Shown piece after piece: positions 9,166 to 17,579 of a stretch of 64,000 nt of DNA. Source of the DNA: Planococcus sp. MSAK28401. Its GTDB lineage: Bacteria; Bacillota; Bacilli; Bacillales_A; Planococcaceae. Location of the stretch: positions 929,501-993,500 of the forward strand of contig NZ_JAAMTH010000001.1 of assembly GCF_018283455.1 (NCBI RefSeq), in the 5' to 3' direction. How positions within the stretch are numbered: position 1 is the stretch's first letter; every line of letters starts with the position of its first letter. The notes under the pieces are model-generated. The model had not been told where the DNA came from. It saw nothing but the letters and a program-made list of their open reading frames with translations, and did not search any database. A program made the position numbers and the translations under genes.

Positions 9166-9610
9166 AAGTGTCATCGAATGGACATGGGTATTGGCTATTT
9201 TCGGCGTTGCCGCTTTGATTGGCAACTGGTTCGGCATGGATGTTTTGCCATGGGAAGCGATTCCGGGAATGCTGGTCTTGATCGCCGTGAGCCTCGTCGG
9301 TTTAATGTTGGAGAAGGCATTGCCCTTTAGCATGCCGGCAGTCGGCTATATCGGCATACTGGCCATCATCATTTCCTTGCCGTGGTTTCCAGGTTCGGAT
9401 TATGTCGTTGCCTGGACCAGCCAGATCGGTATTTTGGCGCTTGCCACGCCGATCCTCGCCTACGCCGGCATCTCGGTCGGATCGAACTGGGCGGATTTCC
9501 GCAAGCTGGGCTTCCGGAGCTTTTTGGTGGCGATCGCGGTCTTTCTCGGGACCTTCATCGGCTCCGCCCTTATCGCTGAAGTGATCTTGCGCTGGCAAGG
9601 CATTATATAA
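9158..9610 (+). CDS. Small membrane partner of the DUF3100 protein
   Basis: 150 residues with five hydrophobic segments, starting 8 bases inside the preceding gene. No named domain is recognised with confidence. The half-size partner directly coupled to a larger membrane protein resembles split carriers such as malonate MadL/MadM, but that is only an architectural analogy. Followed by a terminator. Confidence 0.65.
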   Translation: MLKSVIEWTWVLAIFGVAALIGNWFGMDVLPWEAIPGMLVLIAVSLVGLMLEKALPFSMPAVGYIGILAIIISLPWFPGSDYVVAWTSQIGILALATPILAYAGISVGSNWADFRKLGFRSFLVAIAVFLGTFIGSALIAEVILRWQGII

Positions 9611-9612
9611 GA

Positions 9613-9650
9613 AAAAATCCCCCCAGCAAATATTGCCAGGGGGATTTTTG
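9613..9650 (+). terminator. Terminator of the DUF3100 operon
   Basis: AAAATCCCCC / GGGGGATTTTT stem with T run. Confidence 0.85.
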
Positions 9651-9668
9651 ATTGAACGCAAAAGAAAT

Positions 9669-9696
9669 GGCCCGGTGCAGTCACCTGCATCGGGCC
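9669..9696. other. Unassigned GC-rich hairpin
   Basis: GGCCCGGTGCAG / CTGCATCGGGCC, loop TCAC, one G-T pair. There is no T run on the plus strand; the minus strand has a weak ATTTCTTTT tail. It lies between the DUF3100 terminator and the glycerate kinase leader; role unknown. Confidence 0.5.
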
Positions 9697-9860
9697 TTCA
9701 AAAAATTTGGGGGTGAAGGGGAAGCTCACTAAACGCTTCTGCTTATTAGTTACCACATGCCGATGGTGCTCAAACATCTTGCCGCAACTTTTTGAAACTT
9801 GTACATTCTATATAGATAGATTTTTTTAGAACGACCGCATTTATAGATAGGGGGAGTTTG

Positions 9861-11006
9861 ATGAAAATTATTGTGGCGCCGGATTCTTTTAAAGGCAGCA
9901 TCTCAGCAGAGCAAGCGGCACGCGCAATGGCCGAAGGGATACTGGACACAGCCCCGGATTGCGAGGTCATCGAATTGCCGTCCGCGGACGGCGGTGAAGG
10001 CACCATGGCGAATCTGGTCGCAGCGACAAACGGCCGTATCGCAACCCAACAAGTTTCAGGGCCGCTCGGCAAGCCGGTCGCTGCCAGCTATGGCATGCTT
10101 GGAAACGGCAAGACTTGCGTCATTGAAATTGCAGAGGCATCCGGCCTGACCTTGCTTTCACAAACAGAACGCAGTCCGGAGCGTACATCGACAAACGGCA
10201 CCGGCGAATTGATCCTTCATGCCCTCGACGCCGGATTTCGGGATTTCATCATCGGGCTCGGGGGCAGCGCAACGAATGATGGAGGGACAGGAATCCTGCG
10301 CGCGCTCGGCATGCGATTTCTCGATGCTTCAGGTAAGGAACTGCCGCCAGGAGCTGGGGCACTGGGTGAACTTTATGCAATAGATGCAGGCTCTTTCGAT
10401 ACGCGCCTTCAGGATTGCCGCTTTGTCATCGCGAGTGATGTCGACAATCCACTGGTCGGCCCGAACGGCGCTTCACATATATTCGGCCCGCAAAAAGGCG
10501 CGACCGCTAAAATGGCGGAAGCGCTGGATCGGAAGTTAAGCCATTACGCCGATATCGTGGAGAAAGAGACTGGAGTGTCTTTGCATGATTACCCGGGGGC
10601 AGGGGCTGCGGGCGGTGCAGGCGGCGCGTTTTTGGCATTCTTTCCGGCAGTCATGCGGCGCGGCATCGATGTCGTTCTTGAAGCTTCAGGATTTTCAGAA
10701 AGCGTGGCGTCGAGTGATTTGATTTTCACGGGTGAAGGAAAATCGGACCACCAAACCTTATCCGGAAAAACAGCTTTTGGCATTGCTCAAATGGCTGCTG
10801 TCCACAGCAAGCCGGTCATCTTATTGTCAGGCGCGATCGATCCGGAGAGCCGCAAGGACTTGATGCACTTTTTCGAAGAAGTGCATTCAGTATCAGGTGG
10901 AGCTGTGACCGAAAAACAATCGATGGACGACGCCTATGTGCATGTGCGCAAACGGGCAGCGGAAATTCTCAACGCTTATTTGGGCAATCATCCACAATCC
11001 GATTAA
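9861..11006 (+). CDS. glxK: Glycerate kinase (GlxK/GarK family)
   Basis: 381 residues from ATG 9861, with AGGGGGAG upstream. It phosphorylates glycerate with ATP (2-phosphoglycerate for this family), feeding lower glycolysis. Family marks are the start IIVAPDSFKGSISA, the PSADGGEGT loop, LGGSATNDGG, the DVDNPLVGP segment, PGAGAAGGAGG and TGEGKSDHQTLSGK. Length matches the family. It is monocistronic with no visible terminator in the 120 bases before the next gene. Confidence 0.92.
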   Translation: MKIIVAPDSFKGSISAEQAARAMAEGILDTAPDCEVIELPSADGGEGTMANLVAATNGRIATQQVSGPLGKPVAASYGMLGNGKTCVIEIAEASGLTLLSQTERSPERTSTNGTGELILHALDAGFRDFIIGLGGSATNDGGTGILRALGMRFLDASGKELPPGAGALGELYAIDAGSFDTRLQDCRFVIASDVDNPLVGPNGASHIFGPQKGATAKMAEALDRKLSHYADIVEKETGVSLHDYPGAGAAGGAGGAFLAFFPAVMRRGIDVVLEASGFSESVASSDLIFTGEGKSDHQTLSGKTAFGIAQMAAVHSKPVILLSGAIDPESRKDLMHFFEEVHSVSGGAVTEKQSMDDAYVHVRKRAAEILNAYLGNHPQSD

Positions 11007-11127
11007 GCATCCGCACAATTTTTATTTCGGAACAGGTGTAACAAAATGCGAAACGGGGTAGAAATCATTAACTGCCCTATGCATGGTTACATGCGGACGA
11101 AATGAAAATAAGGAGGGATCTCCCGTG

Positions 11128-11484
11128 ATGACGCCAATGACCAGAAGCAAGCTTCGCAAAGAAACCAGCAATTTATATATAGACATGATGGCTTTTTATA
11201 AACGCTTTTCCAAGTCCCATGAACCAGGGAACATGGATTTGCAGCGAATGAAATTGAACCTGGACAGATTAAATCCAACTTCAACCGTAGAACAGATCGA
11301 AGCGATCCGCTTTCTGGAATTCTTTCTGGCGATCCATCTCGGGCAAATCGATTCCGCACATGAAGCAGAGCGCATCCATTTGCTTGGCCGTGCCAAAGAG
11401 TACACGACCCGGGACTCAAGGCAACGGCGTGCGCTGAGAAAATGGCGACGCGAAGTGGAAGAAAGCAGCGAACAGGCTGTTTGA
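11128..11484 (+). CDS. Small hypothetical protein, basic C-terminus
   Basis: About 118 residues. Start at ATG 11128 (or the adjacent GTG 11125) is set by AAGGAGGG at 11110-11117; the longer reading from 11083 has no ribosome site. It looks all-helical and soluble, with an Arg-rich segment near the end (RDSRQRRALRKWRREVEES). No domain recognised. A terminator follows within 5 bases, so it is an independent unit or the last gene after glycerate kinase. Confidence 0.65.
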   Translation: MTPMTRSKLRKETSNLYIDMMAFYKRFSKSHEPGNMDLQRMKLNLDRLNPTSTVEQIEAIRFLEFFLAIHLGQIDSAHEAERIHLLGRAKEYTTRDSRQRRALRKWRREVEESSEQAV

Positions 11485-11488
11485 AACA

Positions 11489-11515
11489 AGAGAGCCGCGA
11501 CTGGCTCTTTTTTTA
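11489..11515 (+). terminator. Terminator of the small hypothetical gene
   Basis: AGAGCC / GGCTCT stem followed by TTTTTTT. Confidence 0.8.
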
Positions 11516-11596
11516 TTGCCTGAAATTCCAAGCTCCCACCTACAAGGAAACGCGCTATAATGAAGCTATTGTTTAACTTGGAATGGAGGCCGAACG

Positions 11597-12895
11597 ATGG
11601 CTATTGGAAGAACGCAAGCAGGCAAGCGAATGCTCGAAAGCTATAGCGAGTCGCCGGAAAAATTGCGGGGCTTGTACAAGCGAACCTTGTGGATTGTCAT
11701 GCTCTCGCAAATTTTCGGTGGAGCTGGCTTGGCTGCCGGGATTACGGTTGGCGCTTTGCTCGCGCGGGATATGCTCGGCACAGAAAGTTATGCGGGGCTT
11801 CCGGTCTTTCTCTTTACGCTCGGATCGGCAGGGGCCGCGCTCGTCGTCGGGCGCTTGTCTCAGCGTTTCGGGCGCAGGACGGGCTTGGCTGCCGGGTTTC
11901 TTACGGGCGGCATTGGCTCGATCGGCGTCGTATTTTCCGCGATATGGGGCAATGTTTTTCTGTTGTTTCTGGCGCTTGTCATCTACGGTGCGGGATCGGC
12001 GACGAATCTTCAAGCACGTTATGCAGGAACCGACCTGGCAAGCACGAAACAGCGCGGCACAGCCATCAGCGTCGCCATGGTGGCGACCACATTTGGGGCA
12101 TTTGCCGGGCCGAATCTAGTTGGCGTCATGGGAAGTTTCGCTGAATCGATCGGAGTGCCGGCCCTTGCCGGCCCGTTCATTTTAGCGGGAGTCGCATACA
12201 TACTGGCAGGCATCGTGTTATTTGCGCTATTGCGCCCAGATCCGCTCATGGTGTCGCGTTTTATCAGCGACCAGCAAAAACGGGATCAGGCCGCGTCAGG
12301 AGAAGAACAAGTGGCAGGTACTGCGGTCAATAGCCGCGGCGTTTTCCTCGGTGCAACGGTCATGGTCATCACGCAAATCGTTATGGTTGCGATCATGACG
12401 ATGACGCCGGTGCATATGGGTCACCACGGCCATAGCCTCAATGCGATCGGCATGGTCATCGGCATCCATGTAGCGGCGATGTATTTGCCATCGCTCGTGA
12501 CAGGAGTGTTGGTCGATAAGGCTGGGCGCGTTGCAATGGTCGTCGCAGCGGGGGTGACCTTGCTCGCAGCTGGGCTTGTGGCGGCCTTCGCTCCTGGAGA
12601 TTCGCTGTTTGTCCTGATTCTCGCCTTGGCGCTGCTCGGGCTTGGCTGGAACTTCGGTTTGATCAGCGGCACGGCGTTGATCGTCGATTCGACAAAACCG
12701 AAAGCGCGAGCGAAAACACAAGGGATGGTTGATGTCCTGATTGCCTTGGCCGGTGCGACTGGCGGCGGCATCTCGGGAATGGTCGTAGCCGGTACCAGCT
12801 TTGCGGTGCTATCGCTTGCCGGCGGAATCCTGTCGTTGTTATTGGTGCCTGTCGTCATTTGGTTTTGGCGCAATCAAGAAACCAGTGTTTCATAA
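11597..12895 (+). CDS. Major facilitator superfamily transporter
   Basis: 432 residues; TGGAGG lies 7 bases before ATG 11597. Twelve hydrophobic segments are visible. Between helices 2 and 3 is the MFS signature-like loop GRLSQRFGRRTGL, with the repeat VDKAGRVAMV in the second half. Substrate cannot be predicted from sequence; no pathway genes are linked. There is a 35-residue cytoplasmic N-terminus. Single gene with terminator. Confidence 0.85.
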   Translation: MAIGRTQAGKRMLESYSESPEKLRGLYKRTLWIVMLSQIFGGAGLAAGITVGALLARDMLGTESYAGLPVFLFTLGSAGAALVVGRLSQRFGRRTGLAAGFLTGGIGSIGVVFSAIWGNVFLLFLALVIYGAGSATNLQARYAGTDLASTKQRGTAISVAMVATTFGAFAGPNLVGVMGSFAESIGVPALAGPFILAGVAYILAGIVLFALLRPDPLMVSRFISDQQKRDQAASGEEQVAGTAVNSRGVFLGATVMVITQIVMVAIMTMTPVHMGHHGHSLNAIGMVIGIHVAAMYLPSLVTGVLVDKAGRVAMVVAAGVTLLAAGLVAAFAPGDSLFVLILALALLGLGWNFGLISGTALIVDSTKPKARAKTQGMVDVLIALAGATGGGISGMVVAGTSFAVLSLAGGILSLLLVPVVIWFWRNQETSVS

Positions 12896-12898
12896 GGT

Positions 12899-12927
12899 GC
12901 GGAGGCTTGGATGCCTCCGCTTTTTTT
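12899..12927 (+). terminator. Terminator of the MFS gene
   Basis: GCGGAGGC / GCCTCCGC stem followed by TTTTTTT. Confidence 0.88.
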
Positions 12928-13018
12928 ATTCTCATGGAATTTTAATGTTCTCCTCAGCAGTCACTCACCCTGCGCGGATATGCTAGAACTATCATAAAGC
13001 GAGAAAGGGTGTTTGAAG

Positions 13019-13876
13019 ATGAAGAAAATGACGGCAGGAATGGCCGCGGTGATTTTATTGGCAGGGTGCGGCACAGGACAAGATACCAGCGAGACGACAA
13101 CAGCGGATACCGAAAATGCGACACAGCAACAAACGGATGCAACGAACGGAGATAGCAGCACAGCGCAGGGCGACTCGGCTGAACAAGCGGACAGTACGGA
13201 GCAAGCCGCGCAAGATGGACAGGCAGCATCTCCAGCAGCAAGCGGTGAGATCCGCGAATTCGATTTGGATTTGAAGTTCACGGATGATCGTGAATGGGAA
13301 TTTGATTACGACCGCAATGAAGCGTCGATTGAGCGCGATTCGGGAGACCGGGTCTCTGGCCAGGAAGCCCAAGATGAATTTGCGCAACTTTTCCAGGCCA
13401 TCCAGTTTTCAACGGCACGCCCACTTGAAGACGTCAAGCGCGAAGTATTGGAAGCGGTCAATGCCCAGCAAGCGGATGTCCGGGAATTTGAGATGGATGT
13501 GAAATTTGATTCTGGGGAAGAAATGGAAATCGACCACGATGTCAGAAACGGCGCAAGATCTGAAGAACTCGATGAATTCTCGCTCGAATTGACATTTGCG
13601 GCAGGCAGCGAATCGAGTTATGATTTCGAAAGCGATGAGCGGGAAGCGGAAATCGAGCGCCGTGATGGATCGGAAAGCGAAGGGGCAGGAGCACTCGATG
13701 AGATGGAAAAGTTGCTCGGCCAAGTCAACATCACAACGGCTCGTTCCATCGATGACATGAAAGCTGAAGTTCTGCAAGCATTGTCGATCGATGCGGCTAA
13801 AGTAGAAGATTTCGATCTTGAAGTCGATTACCAGGGCGGCGAAGAAATTAAGTTTTCTCATGACACGAAGGAATAG
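13019..13876 (+). CDS. YusW-like lipoprotein with tandem domains
   Basis: About 285 residues. Lipoprotein signal with lipobox LLAGC, then a 60-residue Thr/Gln/Glu/Ala-rich linker, then two to three copies of a YusW-like unit. Each unit has the pattern EF-D-LD-V/KF-x-(D/E)-x-E followed by an acidic stretch and a helix of the type TARxxDDMKxEVLxA. The protein is very acidic. It is anchored on the outer face of the membrane; function is not known for the family. Start ATG 13019 is preferred; TTG 13013 is possible. Confidence 0.7.
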   Translation: MKKMTAGMAAVILLAGCGTGQDTSETTTADTENATQQQTDATNGDSSTAQGDSAEQADSTEQAAQDGQAASPAASGEIREFDLDLKFTDDREWEFDYDRNEASIERDSGDRVSGQEAQDEFAQLFQAIQFSTARPLEDVKREVLEAVNAQQADVREFEMDVKFDSGEEMEIDHDVRNGARSEELDEFSLELTFAAGSESSYDFESDEREAEIERRDGSESEGAGALDEMEKLLGQVNITTARSIDDMKAEVLQALSIDAAKVEDFDLEVDYQGGEEIKFSHDTKE

Positions 13877-13984
13877 CGTGTAGAGGAACAAAAATCAGTT
13901 TTCAGTTCTGGTAACAGCTGTGGCTTAAGCCTAGTTTGACCGGCTACTCTATAAAGTTCCACTTTTAAAAGCACAGCGGACATA

Positions 13985-14022
13985 CTGAAACCCCTCACCG
14001 ATTCAGGTGAGGGGTTTCAGTT
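13985..14022. terminator. Bidirectional terminator between convergent genes
   Basis: CTGAAACCCCTCACC / GGTGAGGGGTTTCAG perfect stem between the YusW-like gene and the ABC binding-protein gene. Confidence 0.85.
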
Positions 14023-14031
14023 GTTATTTAT

Positions 14032-15024
14032 TTAGTTTAAAAACTGCGTATCGGTCAATTCGCTGAAGTCGGGTTTTTCTTTCAGGAATTTCAAGTCGAA
14101 GGATGAATCGCCGAAGGCTTGGATTTCTTCGCCGTCGATGTCCGTACTGAAGAACATATTATCCCAAGCGCCGTCGATAACGGATTTGTCGAGTTCCTGG
14201 CCGGTAATGTCATCGATTGTGGAGATGACGATTTCCTTGGATTCTTCAGGGTTTTCTTCGATATATGCTGTAGCTTCTTCATGCGCATCGACAATGGCCT
14301 GCACGGTTTCAGGATCTGACTCGATCAATTCACTGGAAGTGACAAGGACAGATGCCGGAAGGGAAGTGCCGAAGGAAATTTCATCCGGTTCGATGATCAC
14401 TTTGGCGCCGGTATTTTGTGCAAGGACGGATGCCCATGGTTCCGGGGCAACCGCGACATCGATTTTACCCGTTTCAAACATGGCTTCATATTGAGCCGGC
14501 TTGCCGGTCTGGTGGACCATTTCGCCGCCGATGCGGTTTGAGGTGATGTCGTTCTCTTTCATATAGGTTTCGAATTGTACGTCATGTGTGCAGCCGACGC
14601 GCGGCGTGATGAATGTGCTGCCCGGGATGTCTTCGATGGATTCGATGCCGCTGCCGTCACGCGCCATAACGACGGTTCCGCCGCTCGCGCCGCCAGCGAT
14701 CATGCGCACATCCGCGCCGTTCGTGTAGTTGTTCATGGCAGGCCCGGGACCGACCAGCCCGCCGTCGATGTCGCCAGTTTTCAGCGCTGTCATAAAGTCG
14801 GAGCCGTCAGCGAATGTCACGTATTCAACATTCGTGCCTTCCGGCAAATTGCTTTCATAAAACTGCTGGTCTTTTGCAACCATTGCTGTGGCGTGGTCAA
14901 GATTCGGGAAATAGCCGAGTACGATGGTATCTTCGGAATCGCCCGTTGCGGCACCTGAAGCTCCGCAAGCTGACAGGATGCCCGCAGCCGCGAGTGAAGT
15001 TAAAATAAGTCCGGATCTTTTCAT
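14032..15024 (-). CDS. SsuA/TauA/NitT-type ABC substrate-binding lipoprotein
   Basis: 330 residues from ATG 15024 (GAGGAGG upstream); the longer reading to 15066 would run into the permease gene. Signal peptide with lipobox LSAC. Family pattern: VLGYFPNLDHATAMVAKDQQFY, LVGPGPAMNNY, PRVGCTHDVQFETYM, VAPEPWASVL. It delivers a small anion (sulfonate, taurine, nitrate or related) to the permease. Third gene of the minus-strand ATPase-permease-binding protein operon. No sulfonate monooxygenase is present locally, so the substrate is open; nearby cysK hints at sulfur. Confidence 0.85.
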   Translation of the reverse strand: MKRSGLILTSLAAAGILSACGASGAATGDSEDTIVLGYFPNLDHATAMVAKDQQFYESNLPEGTNVEYVTFADGSDFMTALKTGDIDGGLVGPGPAMNNYTNGADVRMIAGGASGGTVVMARDGSGIESIEDIPGSTFITPRVGCTHDVQFETYMKENDITSNRIGGEMVHQTGKPAQYEAMFETGKIDVAVAPEPWASVLAQNTGAKVIIEPDEISFGTSLPASVLVTSSELIESDPETVQAIVDAHEEATAYIEENPEESKEIVISTIDDITGQELDKSVIDGAWDNMFFSTDIDGEEIQAFGDSSFDLKFLKEKPDFSELTDTQFLN

Positions 15025-15055
15025 AAAATGATTCCTCCTCAAATGGTTTCGGATT

Positions 15056-15811
15056 TTAAGATTCAAGTCCCCAGCGTTTCAGGACATTTTTTTCGATGCG
15101 TTGGAAAATCAATTGGTCGACGACTGCGCCGACGACACCGATGATGATCATGACGCCGATAACGAGCGCCATATTGCCGAAGTCAGAAGCGTAGCGCAAT
15201 GTGTAGCCGAGCCCTGGCCCGGCACTGAGCAGTTCACCGGCCATAAGCGCGCGCCAGGCGAATGCCCAGGCGAGACGTGCGCCGGTCACAAGATAGGGGA
15301 TGGAAGCCGGGATGATGACTTTCCAGAACAAGTCGATGCCGTTCGACCCCATCGTGCGTGCTGCTTTTATGTATAGTGGATTGACATTTTTGATGCCCGT
15401 CCGTACGTTCAGTGTCATGACAAAAGTACCGCCTAAGATGACGACGAAGATGATGGCGCCTTCGCCTAAGCCGAACCACATCATGGCAAGCGGCAGCCAG
15501 ATGATGCTCGGTACGCTTTGCAAGGCGAGCACCATTGAGCCGATTGTGTCATCGGCCGTTTTCGAGCGTGCCAGCAAAATGCCGAGTGCCGTGCCGATCA
15601 ATAGGGAAACGGCGAGGCCGATCAACAGGCGTCGGAAACTCGCGACCAAGTCGTAGACTAAAGTCAGATCACTAAATCCAGCAACCAGTGCATCCCATAC
15701 GCTAAACGGGGAAGGAAGGATTGTTTCATGCCATAATTCGAAATAGGAGCCGAGTCCCCAAAATAGGATAAGTCCGGTGAAAAATAAGAGGCGCTTAACT
15801 GCGGGCTTCAT
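15056..15811 (-). CDS. SsuC/TauC-type ABC transporter permease
   Basis: 251 residues from ATG 15811 (GAGGAG 7 bases upstream). Six membrane helices with the coupling EAA-type loop KAARTMGSNGIDLFWKVIIPASIPYLVTG. It overlaps the end of the ATPase gene by 17 bases, implying translational coupling. Forms the membrane channel of the importer. Confidence 0.87.
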   Translation of the reverse strand: MKPAVKRLLFFTGLILFWGLGSYFELWHETILPSPFSVWDALVAGFSDLTLVYDLVASFRRLLIGLAVSLLIGTALGILLARSKTADDTIGSMVLALQSVPSIIWLPLAMMWFGLGEGAIIFVVILGGTFVMTLNVRTGIKNVNPLYIKAARTMGSNGIDLFWKVIIPASIPYLVTGARLAWAFAWRALMAGELLSAGPGLGYTLRYASDFGNMALVIGVMIIIGVVGAVVDQLIFQRIEKNVLKRWGLES

Positions 15812-16583
15812 AGGCAAGCTCCTCGTTTATGACTTTGTCGATTTCACCTTTCAATAGCCCCATGATGCGTTCTTCAAGTGAAGCGACTTGTTGTTTATGT
15901 TCGTCGCGAGGGCGCGGAATATCGACTTCGATGTCGGCGATAACAGTGCCTGGCCGCGTACCCATGACCACGATTCGATCCGATAATTTGATCGATTCCT
16001 GTATGCTATGGGTTACGAACACAATGGTTTTCTGTGTATCGATCCAAATCTTCTCTAGCTGTCCGTGAAGCCGGCTGCGCGTCTGTTCGTCAAGCGCACC
16101 GAACGGTTCATCCATCAGGAGAACAGCCGGGTCCATTGCGAGGGAACGCGCGATCGAAACACGCTGCTGCATGCCGCCTGACAGTTCATGCGGATAATGA
16201 CTTGCGTAATTGCTGAGCTGGACCATCTGAAGGAAATGGCGAGCGCGTTCGATCGCCTGTTTTTTGTTCATTTCCTTGCGCAGCGGAAACACGACATTCT
16301 CCGTAACGGTCATCCAGGGGAACAAGGCCGCTTCTTGAAACACCATGCCGCGGTCTTTCCCTGGCTTCTGGACATTTTTGCCGTCGACGACAATGACGCC
16401 CGACGAAGCGGAAGTCAGGCCGGCGATCATCGACAATAAAGTCGACTTGCCGCAGCCGGAAGGGCCGAGAATCGAGACGAATTGGCCTTTCGGGATTTCC
16501 AGGTTTATATCTTCTAATACCGTGTTGGCATTATTGTCTTTATCGGTATATATTTTGTTGATATGTTGGATTTCAATAAACAA
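15795..16583 (-). CDS. SsuB/TauB-type ABC transporter ATPase
   Basis: 262 residues. Walker A GPSGCGKST, Q-loop VFQEAALFPW, signature LSGGMQQR, Walker B VLLMDEPFGALDEQ and H-loop VTHSIQES are all intact, so it should hydrolyse ATP to drive import. First gene of the operon, located 52 bases downstream of a good SigA promoter carrying a palindrome. Confidence 0.9.
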   Translation of the reverse strand: MFIEIQHINKIYTDKDNNANTVLEDINLEIPKGQFVSILGPSGCGKSTLLSMIAGLTSASSGVIVVDGKNVQKPGKDRGMVFQEAALFPWMTVTENVVFPLRKEMNKKQAIERARHFLQMVQLSNYASHYPHELSGGMQQRVSIARSLAMDPAVLLMDEPFGALDEQTRSRLHGQLEKIWIDTQKTIVFVTHSIQESIKLSDRIVVMGTRPGTVIADIEVDIPRPRDEHKQQVASLEERIMGLLKGEIDKVINEELAYEARS

Positions 16584-16635
16584 TAAAATTCACCGGCTAT
16601 AAAACCTACCTTTCTAATCGGGTATTGCTTAATAA

Positions 16636-16663
16636 AGTATAGTATTTTTATAGGAATTGTCAA
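16636..16663 (-). promoter_or_regulatory. SigA promoter of the ssu/tau-like operon
   Basis: On the minus strand: TTGACA (16663-16658), 16-base spacer, TATACT (16641-16636), leading into the ATPase gene. Confidence 0.75.
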
Positions 16664-16671
16664 TAATTCCT
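16652..16671. promoter_or_regulatory. Palindromic operator over the -35 box
   Basis: Perfect inverted repeat AGGAATT-N6-AATTCCT, with the -35 hexamer inside its centre. GGAATT-type sites are known for the Firmicutes cysteine regulator CymR; assignment to CymR is inference. Confidence 0.55.
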
Positions 16672-16805
16672 GACAGTTTTTTTCGGTTTTAAAAGACATT
16701 GGAATAAAGTAATCTTTTTAACATAAATGCCTGCTTGGCTGGCTAAGTATCGAGAGCTTGTACAGATGGCTATTCGGAGGAATTGCAAAAGGAGATTTGG
16801 GCAAA

Positions 16806-16835
16806 CAAAAATCCCCGCTCTTGTTAGAGGGGGAT
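16806..16835 (-). terminator. Terminator of the peroxiredoxin gene
   Basis: On the minus strand: ATCCCCCTCT / AGCGGGGAT stem followed by TTTTGTTT. Confidence 0.8.
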
Positions 16836-16848
16836 AAGTATTAATGCA

Positions 16849-17496
16849 TTACAGTTTTTTCAGTTCTGCCAACACTTCTGACGGTTCGACACGATCCTTG
16901 TAATCTGCTTTTGTATATTCATAAGCGATTGTACCGTCGCTTGAAATGATATACGTAGCGGATACAGGCAAGGTCCATTCTTCATCGCCATTGTATTTGT
17001 CAACATCGAGTTTATTGTCTTTATAAACTTCAACTAAGTATTCCGGCAGCTGGTAGATCAAATTGAAGTTGCTCGCGGCTTTATTGCCGACATCGCTTAA
17101 TACTTTATATTCCAGGTCATGCTTTTCCTGTGCGGACATGGAATGGTCAGGAGTCTGTGGGCTGATGGCCAATAGTTCGGCTCCTGCCCCATGAATTTCC
17201 TCGATGATCTGTTGATAAGCCCGGAGTTCCATGTTGCAGTAAGGACACCAATTGCCGCGGTAAAAGGTCAGGATGACAGGGCCTTGCTTCAATTGATCGT
17301 AAAGCTCCACTGTGTTGCCGGAAGCATCCGGTAAGCTGAAGTTCGGGGCTTTGTCGCCTTTTTTCATGCCTTTGCCTTCATCGGAAGCTTCGAGCTCGCT
17401 AATGGCGTCCTGCATTTTTTGCTGTATTTCTTCTGGTTTTGAAGCTTTGAATTTTTTGATGTATTCGTCGAATTCATTTCTCATTTCGGTTGTCAT
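16849..17496 (-). CDS. Peroxiredoxin-like (AhpC/TSA family) protein
   Basis: 215 residues from ATG 17496, which sits 8 bases after CTGGAG; earlier ATGs overlap that site. Residues about 40-210 form a thioredoxin fold. The active site reads FYRGNWCPYCN, with a peroxidatic-position Cys followed by a second Cys three residues on, unlike classic 2-Cys AhpC. A 40-residue helical N-terminal extension (KASKPEEIQQKMQ) is typical of this peroxiredoxin-like group. It probably reduces peroxides in the cytoplasm. Same strand as cysK, 83 bases downstream of it. Confidence 0.82.
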   Translation of the reverse strand: MTTEMRNEFDEYIKKFKASKPEEIQQKMQDAISELEASDEGKGMKKGDKAPNFSLPDASGNTVELYDQLKQGPVILTFYRGNWCPYCNMELRAYQQIIEEIHGAGAELLAISPQTPDHSMSAQEKHDLEYKVLSDVGNKAASNFNLIYQLPEYLVEVYKDNKLDVDKYNGDEEWTLPVSATYIISSDGTIAYEYTKADYKDRVEPSEVLAELKKL

Positions 17497-17579
17497 GCCC
17501 ATCATCTCCAGTCTATAGACTAATAAAGGTTTATTGACTGCCTCACTTTAGAAAGCAGGGACTGGTCTCTTTGATACGT

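Noticed and set aside
8344..11006. DUF3100 pair and glycerate kinase as one glycerate-uptake operon
   Set aside because: A strong terminator and a 250-base gap separate them; functional linkage is not supported.
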